32,911 nt of DNA from Fragilaria crotonensis (taxonomy: Eukaryota; Bacillariophyta; Fragilariophyceae; Fragilariales; Fragilariaceae). The DNA is taken from contig JAKSYS010000691.1 in the NCBI GenBank assembly GCA_022925895.1, positions 1 through 32,911 on the forward strand. The letters are read 5' to 3'. A program made the translations under genes and the position numbers. Shown here in pieces: positions 18,472 to 29,500 of this stretch. Under the pieces are notes generated by a model that was not told the DNA's origin, did not search any database, and worked only from the letters and a program-made list of their open reading frames with translations. Numbering within the stretch: the first letter of the stretch is position 1; the number at the start of each line of letters is the position of its first letter.

Positions 18472-19601
18472 ATGACAATGACAGACCCCGAGACTCGCTT
18501 CCTTCAGAACCAACAGGCACGAAAAGCGGCGGTCCGGAAGCATACCAAAACAAATGATGCAAATTCCTTTTGGGCTTACCTTCGTGGTGAGTTGGCACTG
18601 TGGAACACTCGAGTGGAACGACATAATCATGAGTATTTGATTGCCGCGGAACGCCAGCTAGCCCTTCAAGAGTTGGAGACTCTCCAACAAGACTTGAAGG
18701 CCATGCAAAAGGCCGCCTTGATCCAATTGGGAACTACCAGTTTCCGATTTGCGCCTCCTACATAGCGAATTTTCTGCATGTGCGCAAAGGCTGCAAAATG
18801 CTCGAGATGTTGCGTGCCCGCCAACGCGGTTCGTCTTCTCGAGATATAGAGCTGCGTGGAAGGAACAAAATGCAGCGATGGGTGAAGAGTTAATAATGAA
18901 AGAGGAAACGAAAATATACCAATTGAAAACAGGGGTAACGAAGGGGAGGTGCATTCAAGACCTCAACGACGCAGTTGTCGTCGAGCTCCTTGACATTGGT
19001 GTTAGTGTTACCTTTGGCGATGGGAAAGTTGACTCTCTCAACCTTGATTCCACGGGATCGACGTCTCTGGTTCTACAGAATCTTCATCGTTGCCACGTAT
19101 CAACGTAAGTTTCCATTGTCATGCCATGCCGCTTGCCCATTTGCTAGCTAAACCGTCCAATCCAGTGATGTCCGCTATCAGTTGCTTCACCTCATCAATC
19201 TTGTAGATTGTACTGTTACCTGTAGCGCGCGAATAGACGGAGCTATTCACATTTCATCATGTACAGCTTCGACAATCACAGCGAGCTGTCGCCAGCTCCG
19301 AATTCACGAAACCAACAATTTACGATGTAAAGTTGCAGTTGGATCAGGGCCAATTATAGAAGATTCTTCGAAGATCACCTTTTATGCACCTCCGGGGGAC
19401 ACAGTGATTCGCGAAACCAAGGACTTCAATTGGTTTCGCAGTGAACCAAGTCCAAATTTCGAAATCATTGAACAGGAGCTGGTATGCCTAGATGAATCAC
19501 GACAAGAATGTCACGTACCGGTAGATCCTCAAAGCAGCTGTGCTCTGCTGGAATCCGGTTGCGACGACGTGGATGATGAGCATGACGACGATGAGCTGTG
19601 A
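18472..19601 (+). CDS. TBCC: Tubulin-folding cofactor C (TBCC)
   Basis: TBCC acts in the cofactor complex that completes alpha/beta-tubulin folding and triggers GTP hydrolysis. The start is taken at MTMTDPETRF (18472); in-frame ATGs upstream are not favoured. The N-terminal half holds a helical spectrin-like region (FWAYLRGELALW onwards), then LPVSDLR and RFVFSRYR, which resemble the LP-x-x-D-[LV]-R and KKRF-x-F motifs of the family. The C-terminal C-CAP/TBCC beta-helix contains CRQLRIHE, GPIIEDSSKITF and KDFNW, all family hallmarks. A confirmed intron at 19105-19165 (61 nt, GTAAGT to TCCAG) joins HVST to DVRYQ in phase. A single frame change lies near 18731-18745. Either one base is misread there, or 18587-18740 (GTGAGT to ACCAG, 154 nt) is spliced out, which restores frame but deletes the helical region. 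Confidence 0.85.
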
Positions 19602-20106
19602 AAGTTGGGATTCGGCATTTTGCATATGTCAATGTGCTCTTCTTAATAGAGCTTCATAACTGACCTGGAGGCTGGAGGTGTTCCTGTTCTTAAGGTGTTT
19701 TCATTGATTTCGACTATCTACCGGTAGTAACGGGTACTCTAGGTAGTAGACTACTTACAGTATTGGTAGTACTTGTACTCCAAGTACGATCTTATCCCGA
19801 TACTTACTGTAAAGAGTAAAATCATATATGGATAATGGATATATGTCATATGTACATCCGGAAATACATGGATATAGACAATAGTGGCGTACCAGGTACG
19901 ATGCTGTCCGTCACACGTCACACCCTACAACTATCATACAGTAGCACCACATCCAGAGGAAAAGTATGGCTAAAAACATTTACCAGTACTGTACTATATA
20001 CATACTCGTAGTACTTCTCTACTACGAGTAGAGGATACCCGCACCACCTTTTTTCAAATTCGAGAAATCCAAAATCCGTGTGACGAAAAGAAACGGTCAA
20101 TCCACC
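19602..20106. other. Intergenic region, TBCC to MPS1
   Basis: About 500 bp between two plus-strand genes. The stretch 19720-20030 is rich in GTAC/AGTACT/TACTCG motifs and ATAT repeats. No gene. The last 70 bases lead into a strong start context. Confidence 0.5.
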
Positions 20107-22777
20107 ATGGCAGAACAATCTACGGTAAAGCGCTCCATGAAACAATTCCCGATGATTCCCCCACTACCCTCTTCAAAAGGTCTACCGATAGATAAAGAGA
20201 ATGTGACTGAGACGCCATATCGGTTGAAAGACAATCGTGCAAAACGAGCAACTCCCCAGAGTCGGCGAAAGCCGCTGCAGGAGAATGGCAACGATGTCTT
20301 CAGGAGTCCTGGCATCCAGTCTTCACAATATAACCGGGGGCGCATTCTTCGCACAGGAGAAACTGTTCAGACTCTCTTCTGTCTTTCCGCCAAGACTAGT
20401 CGTGAGCATTTGCAGCTTTGCCAACAAATTGTTGACGGCCCGCTTTCAGACGATCCTTCCGCGTGGTGTCGTGCACTAAAGGTCGCATGCATGCAAATTG
20501 ATGCAAGTCAGACATCCGACAATTCATTTTCTCACGGTGATCTGATGCGTCTTCATCGACGCGCGAAGGCTCGATTCTCGCTGCTCGATAACACTTCTGC
20601 GGGGAACGAAGAGCAAGTTCTGCAAATTTGGTTGTCCTACGCCGAGGCTCAAGGCAAGTACGCGTCCCCGGAAGAAGCGAGAGCGGTTTATCGGCTTATA
20701 CAGAATCAAGGATTCGGTGCCAAACTTTCGTCGTTCTATGTGTCTTTTGCCAAGTTTGAGAGCAACTTCAATGTGTCAAAGGCAATTGATGTCATCAATA
20801 GTGGCATCGAAAACGGTGCGGAACCCATCGAAATATTGCGCACTACCCTGATGAAACTTGACCAATTGGATAAGAAAGTGGATTCGTCACAACGTGAATC
20901 GCTGGTAGGGTGCGCTCCCAGTGGTTCCCCATTGCAAGGTCATGCCAAGCGCGTATCGCTGGTCCCACCGTTGCCAACCGAATCTCGGAAGCGTGCTCGT
21001 CGTCAAGCTGTATCTCCGAAGGGACGAGCGTTTGCCGAGAACCATGAAACCGATGAAAAAGCGATGTTGGAAGATAGCAATATGTCAACTGGAACAGTGA
21101 GCCTTTCACTGGAAAATGAATTGAAAACGGTGTCTCGCGATGGCCCGTCGAGTTTATCAAGGCAAGTGATGAGTCAGAATCATACTGCGGAAGCTGGTGT
21201 CGTAGAGCTAGAGTTCAAGTCAGCCGCTATATCTCAGAAGGAAGGGACAGCGCAGTCCAACCCCAGTGCAAACGATGCCAAGGCTGCAGCCAAGAAAACT
21301 CGCAACAGATTGCTGTCAAAGGTGCCTAGGTTGAAGCCGGTGGGGCTGACGGGCGGAGCGAAACGTCTTACTCCTGGAAGAACACATTGAGTGATTCAGA
21401 TGATGAGAAAAGTGAGCCTCAACTTGTGCAGTCCGAAAAGTAAGGCTGCGAAAGACAGCAACACCAAACCCAAAGTGAAGGTTTCCCGAATTGACTTGAG
21501 CTACATGATGAACTGGGATCCTAGTCGAGGGATCGCTCACCTCTGCGAACCCGACAGGTGAGCAATCAGATCCCTTGTTTTACCGGCGACGATCGCCAAA
21601 TGCCATGAACCGAAATTGGGGGCGCTACCAGAATCCACTGAACCAGTTTCGAGATCCAGTGTCGTGACAAGCTCCTCACATGCGACGTCGACGGCGTCCA
21701 GCCAAACTGGAAGAAGTGCCGGACCGATGAAGTTTGTGATTCGGAGGACAAACCTGAGTTGACCAACAATGACATACCGAATGATGGTGCAAAAACAGCC
21801 GAAGCTGTCTTGCCAGAAACAGCAAAATTGCTCGGTCAGTGCAATACCGACTTCTTACTCTCGTGAACGAAAACAACATCATTAGAGTCAACGACGTTCC
21901 GTTTGTCAAGCTCGGTGTGATTGGGAAAGGAGGATCATCCAAGGTCTACAGAGTGCTCTCCAAAAGCTGCTGCGTATTGGCAATAAAGAAAGTCAAGCTG
22001 GGGAATCTTGATCAGAAAGCTATCGATGGATATGCGAATGAGATTGCACTCCTGAAGAAGCTTCAAGGCAACCCATCCATCATCCAGATGCATGACAGCG
22101 AGATTGACTTGAGTCGAAAAGCAATTTTCCTGGCAATGGAGGTTGGTGAGGTGGACTTGAATCACGTACTGCAACAGCAAACGCTTCAATCGACAAAGAA
22201 AGGAAACACCGGCTATCCTTCACTGAATATGAATTTCATCCGACTAACATGGCAACAAATGTTGAGTGCAGTGCATTCCATCCACGAGGAGAGGATCATC
22301 CATAGTGATTTGAAGCCTGCTAACTTTCTGTTCGTTCGCGGAGCTCTGAAGTTAATCGATTTTGGTATTGCCAAGGCGATCCAAACTGACGATACCACCA
22401 ACATTTATCGTGACAGCCAAATCGGAACATTGAATTATATGTCACCTGAGGCGATTCTCGACACCGGATCGGGGGATGGAGCAGCTAGGATGAGAATCGG
22501 CAGAGCTTCTGATATTTGGTCCCTAGGCTGCATCCTCTATCAGATGGTGTTTGGGCGTACACCATTTGCGTCTCTTCACATGATCCAGAAGCTTCAAGCA
22601 ATCGTCAATCCATCCCACAAGATTGAATACCCAGGAGACGTTGACGAAGCAGCTGTCGATGCCATCAAGCGATGTCTTCGTCGAAATCCTGACGATCGCC
22701 CTCCAATTGTGGGAAAGAATGGTCTGTTGAATGAGCACTTCTTTTTGAACCATCACCGTGCGGCCAAAGGCTCGTGA
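20107..22777 (+). CDS. MPS1: MPS1/TTK-family dual-specificity spindle-checkpoint kinase
   Basis: MPS1 phosphorylates kinetochore proteins to signal unattached chromosomes. The start at 20107 lies in CCACCATGG. The N-terminal region contains a TPR-like unit as in Bub1/Mps1 (IWLSYAEAQGKYASPEEARAV, then FYVSFAKFE and FNVSKAIDVI; about 20620-20800). It is followed by a basic linker and a conserved RIDLSYMMNWDP segment (about 21490). The kinase (21839-22777) has GKGGSSKVYRV, AIKKVKL, HSDLKPANF (the S in place of R is typical of MPS1), IDFGIA, GTLNYMSPEA and DIWSLGCILY. An intron at 21558-21646 (89 nt, GTGAGC to AACCAG) keeps frame. Frame changes near 21380, 21440 and 21785-21860 interrupt the linker only; both conserved domains are open. 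Whether these are sequence errors or real lesions cannot be settled here. Confidence 0.85.
21558..21646 (+). other. Predicted intron in MPS1 (89 nt)
   Basis: A GTGAGC donor follows CEPD(R), and the acceptor ends CTGAACCAG. Removing 89 nt moves the frame from the DLSYMMNWDP exon into the following open frame (RDKLLTCDVDGVQPNWKK), replacing two apparent frameshifts with one canonical intron. Confidence 0.6.
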
Positions 22778-23438
22778 CTCAATGAAATCGATTCTCTTGG
22801 CAGTACCTGGTACCGTTAGGTCTTAGAAAGGCGATTAAAATCATTGAGAAACAGCGTCTCCACGGCTGCTACAACATCCATCCCTTGGCTCTGTGAGGTT
22901 TGAAGTGCATTCGTACCACAGTCATATCTACAATTCGCGAACTCGGGACTACAAGTACCGGAACTGGTACGAGTAGTTTAGGTATGATACGCTAGTACAA
23001 GAAACAAGTCCTTTTCTGCTCTGTTGGAGTTGAGAATGTTGAATACAAGGCGTTGTAAAACTACTACTGGTACAAGTACTTGTACGCTAGTAGACTGCTG
23101 ATAGTACATGTAGACTATTAGACTACTACTGATGGTACCTGGTATGATAGTAGCACTTGTAGCACGCAGCATCACATATATCATGTATCTGTTCATGTTG
23201 GTCAACGGTCATCTATAATATATCTACGTCGTAATCACGGGGACATCGAGCTCCGGACTGTCTCGAACATGTCGCCTGTGGCTTCTGCAAATCAGAGAAA
23301 TCTGTGAGAAACCCGGAATCCCCCCTCTGGAAAAAAAAAAAAAGAATTGGACGAGCATCACACACAGATAAAATTCGGTGAAAAAACAATTGACACTCTC
23401 ACGACACAACACAGCCTCCTTCTGTTTTGTCTGAACAA
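22778..23438. other. Intergenic region, MPS1 to HECT gene
   Basis: Contains GTAC-rich tracts at 22800-22815 and 22950-23145 (for example GTACAAGTACTTGTACG) and an A-run of about 13 near 23332. No ORF with coding character. Confidence 0.5.
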
Positions 23439-23571
23439 ATGAACGGACCAGAGGATGGCAACAACGCTGACGCCAACGGCAGTCGTTGGACTTGTGAACT
23501 ATGCGGTTGTGTCACCAATCGCAACCAAGAAAATCCGACGTCTTGCTCTATTTGCGGATCTCTAAGGCAGC
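23439..23571 (+). other. RanBP2-type zinc finger exon of the HECT gene
   Basis: The motif WTCELCGCVTNRNQ followed by CSICGSLR fits the W-x-C-x2-C ... C-x2-C pattern of RanBP2 fingers, which often bind ubiquitin or RNA. The start is the ATG of MNGPEDGNN at 23439. The exon ends at a GTAAGT donor (23572) in phase 1, and the acceptor at 23970 restores frame. It could instead be a small separate gene. Confidence 0.6.
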
Positions 23572-26500
23572 GTAAGTCAGTCTTTCTGCACGCACGCCAG
23601 CACACATGCTGGATTTTCGCGTGATTCGACAAAGAGTTGTTTTGCCAAACGGTTCGTCAACTGTTTCGTCAAGGAGCATTCCTATCCATCGATGATGTTT
23701 GTTCTGCGTTATTTTTTGATCTCAGGATCTCGTCACCCGCTTGTGAAAGGAAATAATGGACAATTCCTCCATTTGTCTTGATGTCCCTTGTAGTCAAACC
23801 TCTCTGAAATTTTTGAGAAATTTGTGTCTGCCGTGCAAAGGGATTGAAAATGCTTTCATGACGAAACAGCTGTTTTTAAAGATAACTGTTTCTGCCTTGG
23901 GCATATGCTTTCGATGCGATCGTCAATCTCTCCGACTCTCACCTTTCGTTTATTCACTCATTGAAAGTAGTTCCAGACATTCTTCGTAGAGATGAGCCGC
24001 TGTCTGCGCAGTTGATGAGAAGAAGCTTCTTCGTGAGACGGGGCGGTGTCGGTTTGGACTTTCAAGCAAGCTTTAATCGGAGAAATTTCGAGCAAGTTGA
24101 GAATGATCCGGCTGTTGTTGCTCTGGCCTTGGAAGGGGCGGGGATGCCGGATATTGCAAGACTTCCCGCTTCCCGAGCTAGGAGAGAGATGATGATTCGT
24201 TCCGTTGAAGCCATCCCTTTTGGACTCGATGTCATATCAAGCCCATTGGTTCCTCCTGATGAACTGTTGGAGATCGCGACAGAGAATGCGTCCCTTTTCA
24301 ATCCTCACTGGGAAGCGCCTATCAATTTAGGTATGCATAGGACAGAAAATTGTTTAATTGTCGGCGATGAATTCCTAAATATCGCCACCTTGCCGGTTGG
24401 AGCCTCGGAAGGAAAATCGATCAGGACTGCGCAACATATTCCCCGTGTAAATACTCTGTCCAATGGAAGACCTCTTCGCCGTAAAGCCATTGGTTTTCGC
24501 GTCGCGTTCAAACGCCCTTTTCGTGAAACTGGAAAGTCCCTTGGTGGTGGGTACTTGGTTGGCGTGACAACAAGTTCGTTTTCGTCCTTTGACGAACGAA
24601 ATTCCTTGCAACAGTCGTCGCTCTTTTGGGGCATTGATGACAATGGTAACAAATACGAAGGCGGTTCTACTGACACTATCTCGATGCGAGGATCGCAAAG
24701 ACCTCACCAAGGAGTTGAGATGAACGGCAGGCAAGTGGCGCGGAACGAAGACAATGTGCTATACGGGTGTCTTGAAACGATAACGGTTGTCGTCGATACG
24801 GAGAGCCGTACTTTGACATTCTGGCGTGATGGTGATATCCTTGGCACCCTGGTCAAGAATGTTCCGAGGTCTGGAGTATTGTATCCGGTGGCTGTTCCTT
24901 TCAATGCTGGAGCTATGGTCGCCATTACTGGACTTGATGGTATTCCAGTTTTGAGGTAAGTTGTCATCTGAAATCACAGAATTACGATGTCTACTGCCGT
25001 CTGATGCTACTCACCACGCACACGTAGTCTACAACAACATGAATGTGTTGCGAAGCAAAGGAAGATAGAGAAGGAAAGGGCTCGGCACATTGAGCTAGGA
25101 AAGCAACGACAAATGCTTGTTCGTGGGGGCAAGCCAACGGAGCGTCTCGAGACTGCTCTGCGGCATGTCTTTTCATTATATGAGGACCCTGATCAGCCCG
25201 AAAGTGGCCTACCGGTGGTTGTAGCTGCAAGGCTTTGGTATAGATCTGGCTTGAAACTTAAGAATTTGGCGGATTTAATCGAAAGGAAGGCAGATGATGC
25301 AAACTGTCTGTACGCCGATGTTTTCGTTTTGTCGATGACTTCCGGAAGTGGTGAGTGCGATCTTCACGGAAGATGAGATCTTCTTTAGCGAGGTCTTTGA
25401 TGTCTCGAGGTCCATTCAATTGGAAAATCCCAGCCGAGAGCAGTTCAGTAAGTGCAGAAACTCATTTGTCACCAAAGTGTCTTCGAAAGCTCAATGGCGT
25501 GTTTCACGCAGATTGTGATGTTGTGGAGTTGGTGGAAGGGTATGAAAAGTATGGCGATGCGTCTCGAGGACCTATGGTTCCTGGTGACCGGGGACAGGTG
25601 GTTGAAGTTCAACAAGGTTCAAACGGAGAAAGGTGAGTACCACCTCTTACCTTACAAGAGGGATTGCAACACATTGTTCTTACACGAACGCAATTCTTAG
25701 GCATTCGATTCGTGTTCTCTACAACGGAAGGAGATGGTGGTATCAACCGCAGACACTCTCAGCTGAAAAGTCGGGCTTGATCGCGACCCCTGCTATTTGG
25801 TTCATTCAACGAATGCTAAGATCGCATGGATTCGATCACCTTACGCTCACCCCTCTGTGGGGTAAACCAGTGACAGAATCGTCCTGGGCCGTAGGTGATA
25901 TCGTGTTCCCATCTGCCCATTTTTCATGCACACAAGATGCATCGCGAAACAACCCTCTTGCAGTAGTAAACGTCCCCACTGTTGGCAGAATCGTTCCGCC
26001 ATCATCACTCGCAGGATCGCATGTGGTGATACCTGACCGAGGAGCAGGGATTGTTTGTGTTGAGTTTGTTGATAGCCTCTTTGGGCTTGGCGTTGGTATA
26101 GAGAGCAGTGCGAGCGACGATCGGGTGTCTCGCTTTCATCGCGTGAAGGTCACGGATCTCGTTCACGCGGGGTTCTCACAAATGGTTGATGAACCGGAGG
26201 TTCCCCATGATTCTGACAAGTCGAACGGAGTCGATGATGGAGCAGGTTCACAGTCGATTCCGCGTGACATTGTGTCTATTTCAAGACTTGATGTGCAGGC
26301 CATCGAATCGATCGCGAACGAATGCGACAAGGGTAAAGGGGCGCTTGCTCGGGTATTTGCATCTGGTTTGGCAGACTCAGTGCTAGAGGCGATAGCATTC
26401 GGAAGAGAATTGGTGCGAAACAATGATGATCTGACAAATCTATTGCCTGCAGTTGCCGCACTGGGGTATCTCTTGTCGGTTGCTGCGAGACATCTCTACC

Positions 26501-29500
26501 AGAAGGCGGCGGGAAGTGCTGAATCTCAGAATCTGCAATGCACACGCGCCAGGCCTTCTCCGAATTCTCGTTTCTTGAGTGAAATACATCTGCGTTCCAT
26601 GGCACCCTCATCAACTGACGGCGACTCTTTCAACGCGCCAGGAAGCGATGGCAAAAGTCAGTCGCAAGATCTGAGCGTAGACGACCAGCTGAGGTCTTCA
26701 ACGAGGAGACGCCCTCAGACAAACGAATGTCAACAAGCTGACGAACGTCACTATCAACTTACCGGGACAACATGCAGCGATGAACCTAGTTTCTCCAGTG
26801 AAGGCACGCCGCGTTGGTTACCAGATCCTCTGTCGCTGTATTCCTCAGAGCTACAAGCGATCAGGAGAGGCGGATTTGAGGCGCTAACTCCAGGAGAAGA
26901 TGCCCGACGTGGCGCTCCCGTTCTGAATACAGCCACGAAATCTGCAATTGCAAATGGCATTATGTCAAATCACTTTTCATGGTTTCATAGAGTGGTGGAA
27001 ACTGCGAAGAGGAAAAAGGGTTCCACTTCGACTGCATCGTCCCTCGTGAATGCTCGGGATGAAGATGGCATGCCGCTTTGCTCTTGCCATCCACCTTGGT
27101 TGTTCGACAGCCATCGTCTCTTACCTTATGCGGAATGGAGCTGTTGTCGACGACGAAACCATCAAGTTGGCCGCTTATCTCGGACAGAAGAACTCGCTTT
27201 CCCGAGTATTGCAAGAGCACATGTTTGTGGACGGTGTAGTGAACAGCGAGGCATGTTCACATGCGATAGTAGATACGATTGAAAATGCAAGAAAGAGGCA
27301 GAAAGATCAGGAGTTGTGCCTTCGTCTCGAAGGCGAAGAATTCCTATTGAAGGCAGTGCGGGAACTGATTCAATTTGGAATCGAATGTAGATGCTCGCTT
27401 GCCCCGAAAGTACACATCTATCGCTGCATTGTGCAAAGTCTTGTGGGAAGGGTTCTGTTGCGAGAGTTGCATCTCAATCGGTTGAAATGCACAGCGTCTT
27501 CGTCTATTCGTCCTGGTCAGGCGAAACCTAAGAGCCCTGGCGATGCCGAGAGCGGTAGAGTCAACATTTTTCCGGACAAACAATCCTTGCGAACCGACGC
27601 TGATTCTGCCCCGTCAGACATCGCATCATCCGAAGCCTTGCTTTTCTCCATTCCAGGCGATACGCTTGCCTGCCGTTTGTTCAAAGCTTGCCAAGATATC
27701 AGTGACTGCCCTTTGACTAACTACCTTCGTTTGGTAGAAGGACTGTTATGGACAAAAGAAGTCGAAGATATCGCTTTAGGTTTAAGTCTGACGTCGATCC
27801 TCCTCAAAGTGGCGTCGTTGAAGGATGTTGCCGTTACCCTTCATCGCTTCGGAGTTTCTGATTTGATAGCATTTCACCAACACCAGTCGTCGAAACGACT
27901 CGAAGCGCTTCGCGATATCAACAAATCATTGACTTCGGACGCTAGAAGATTTTCACCGCATCACGTTGCAGCCCGAGAGCCGGAGGTAAACGCCTTAGTT
28001 TCTTCTGGCGTGGTTCTCTGTCCCAAGTGCCATCCTGCTGAACTTCACCTCACTCGACATTCCTCGTTTCGATGTGACCTTTGTGGAAACGGCGTCGATC
28101 GGGGGTTTCTATGCATGGTTGCCGTGAGTGTGATTGGGATGCCTGCGAAGATTGTATAGATGTGAGGGAAGGAGGGATTGTGAAATGGAAGTATGTGCAG
28201 CTGATTTCTCGTGAATGCGCCCTGCCATTGACTTCCAGAAGTGTGACAATATCGATTCGTCGAAGGCGCAACTTTCTGCGAAAGACTGGTCACTGCAAAC
28301 GACATCGGCCCGTATCAAAGCACTAGATGTTGATGTATTGCAGGACCTTGCCGCGCAGCTTGCTTCGGCTGGCGCCTTGACAATGTTTGAGTTTTCCAAT
28401 CACATTCTGCCTGTTCTTGTGGAAGCGTTGTGCGGGGATTCTAGCGTAGTCAGCACACCACCAGTATCCCAGTACGATCCCCATGAAGAAACGGAAGCCT
28501 CAATTTCGAACAAATTCGCAATCGCCCTTGTTTTATCGACAAATTCATTACCACTCTGATCGTCCAACCTGTTGTTAAGCGTTTTGAAGTTGAGGTATCT
28601 GATAATGAGCGTAAACAAGGTGACCAATTCGTGCCAAGAGGCGACCGAAATGTTGATCCAAACGCCGCGACTGAGGGAGAAATCCCGACTCGCATTAAAC
28701 AACACACTCCTGAGATCCTACGGCGCCTGCATGTTCTGCTTTCCTTCTTTGAAAAGTTGCCCCGGTCAAAAGTCATTTTAACTGGGACTAAAGAAACGAG
28801 CGATGACCTCCGGTCCTTGACGAAACCTTGACAATCGAAGTGATCCAGTACGATCAGCCATTCGTCGTGAATTGTGAACCTCTGATGCAGCTATCATGTT
28901 TGAAAGATCATCTTCTTCGCTCTGCTGCTTGTCGCGATGCTTCTTTTGTTTCATATTGCCAGAGGTGTTGGGTCTTCGAGAAGTGGACATACCAATAGTC
29001 GTTTTGACCAATGTCTTGCACTCTAGGCTTGCGGAAGATAAAGCGATCATCGCCGAAAGTCGCAACCGCCTAACGGGCAGCTCTTTTGGGATTCTGAGGA
29101 TTTCCGCCTCGGACAAGTTATTGATTTTGATCCAGAAATTGGAGTTCACAGAATCAAGTACGCAACCAAAACCTTGGCGAAGTCGGTGCTAGTAACCTGC
29201 GCGAGCTTGATCCTGATAATCAAAACTTGTCTGAATACTTCGAATCGACAGCAGCGAAGAATGTCTTGGTTGGCTGCAAAACGTTCATGGTTCTTCAGCG
29301 CTTAAGAACGCCGAAAGAGACGATTACAAGTTCATCGTTGAGAGCGTGCTCAAGTCTCGGCGCCCTCAGATGTTGTGCCCGTTTCCTTTCCTCCGTCTGC
29401 ATTACCACGTGGAACCAGAGTTGAAAAAGGATCGAAGGCGTACACTATTATTGGCTGCTCCCCCGCCAGTTCGTCAAGTCGACACGCCTTCGAATATGAC

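Noticed and set aside
21430-21670. Programmed +1 frameshifting at stop codons (TAA, TGA) in MPS1, as in Euplotes
   Set aside because: Overlap of open frames always ends at a stop, so the coincidence is built in. Two of the sites are explained by one 89-nt intron.
23328-23345. A-run as a retroposon poly(A) tail
   Set aside because: No target duplication or processed coding sequence lies beside it. A simple homopolymer is enough.
23756-23989. 77-codon ORF between the zinc-finger exon and the SPRY exon
   Set aside because: It lies in the inferred 399-nt intron, is rich in Leu/Cys/Phe like translated intron sequence, and does not join in frame.
25351-25448. Coding-looking frame (VIFTEDEIFFSEVF) suggesting two +1 frameshifts in the HECT gene
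   Set aside because: A canonical 98-nt intron (GTGAGT to TTCAG) removes it and keeps phase on both sides, which is simpler than two shifts.
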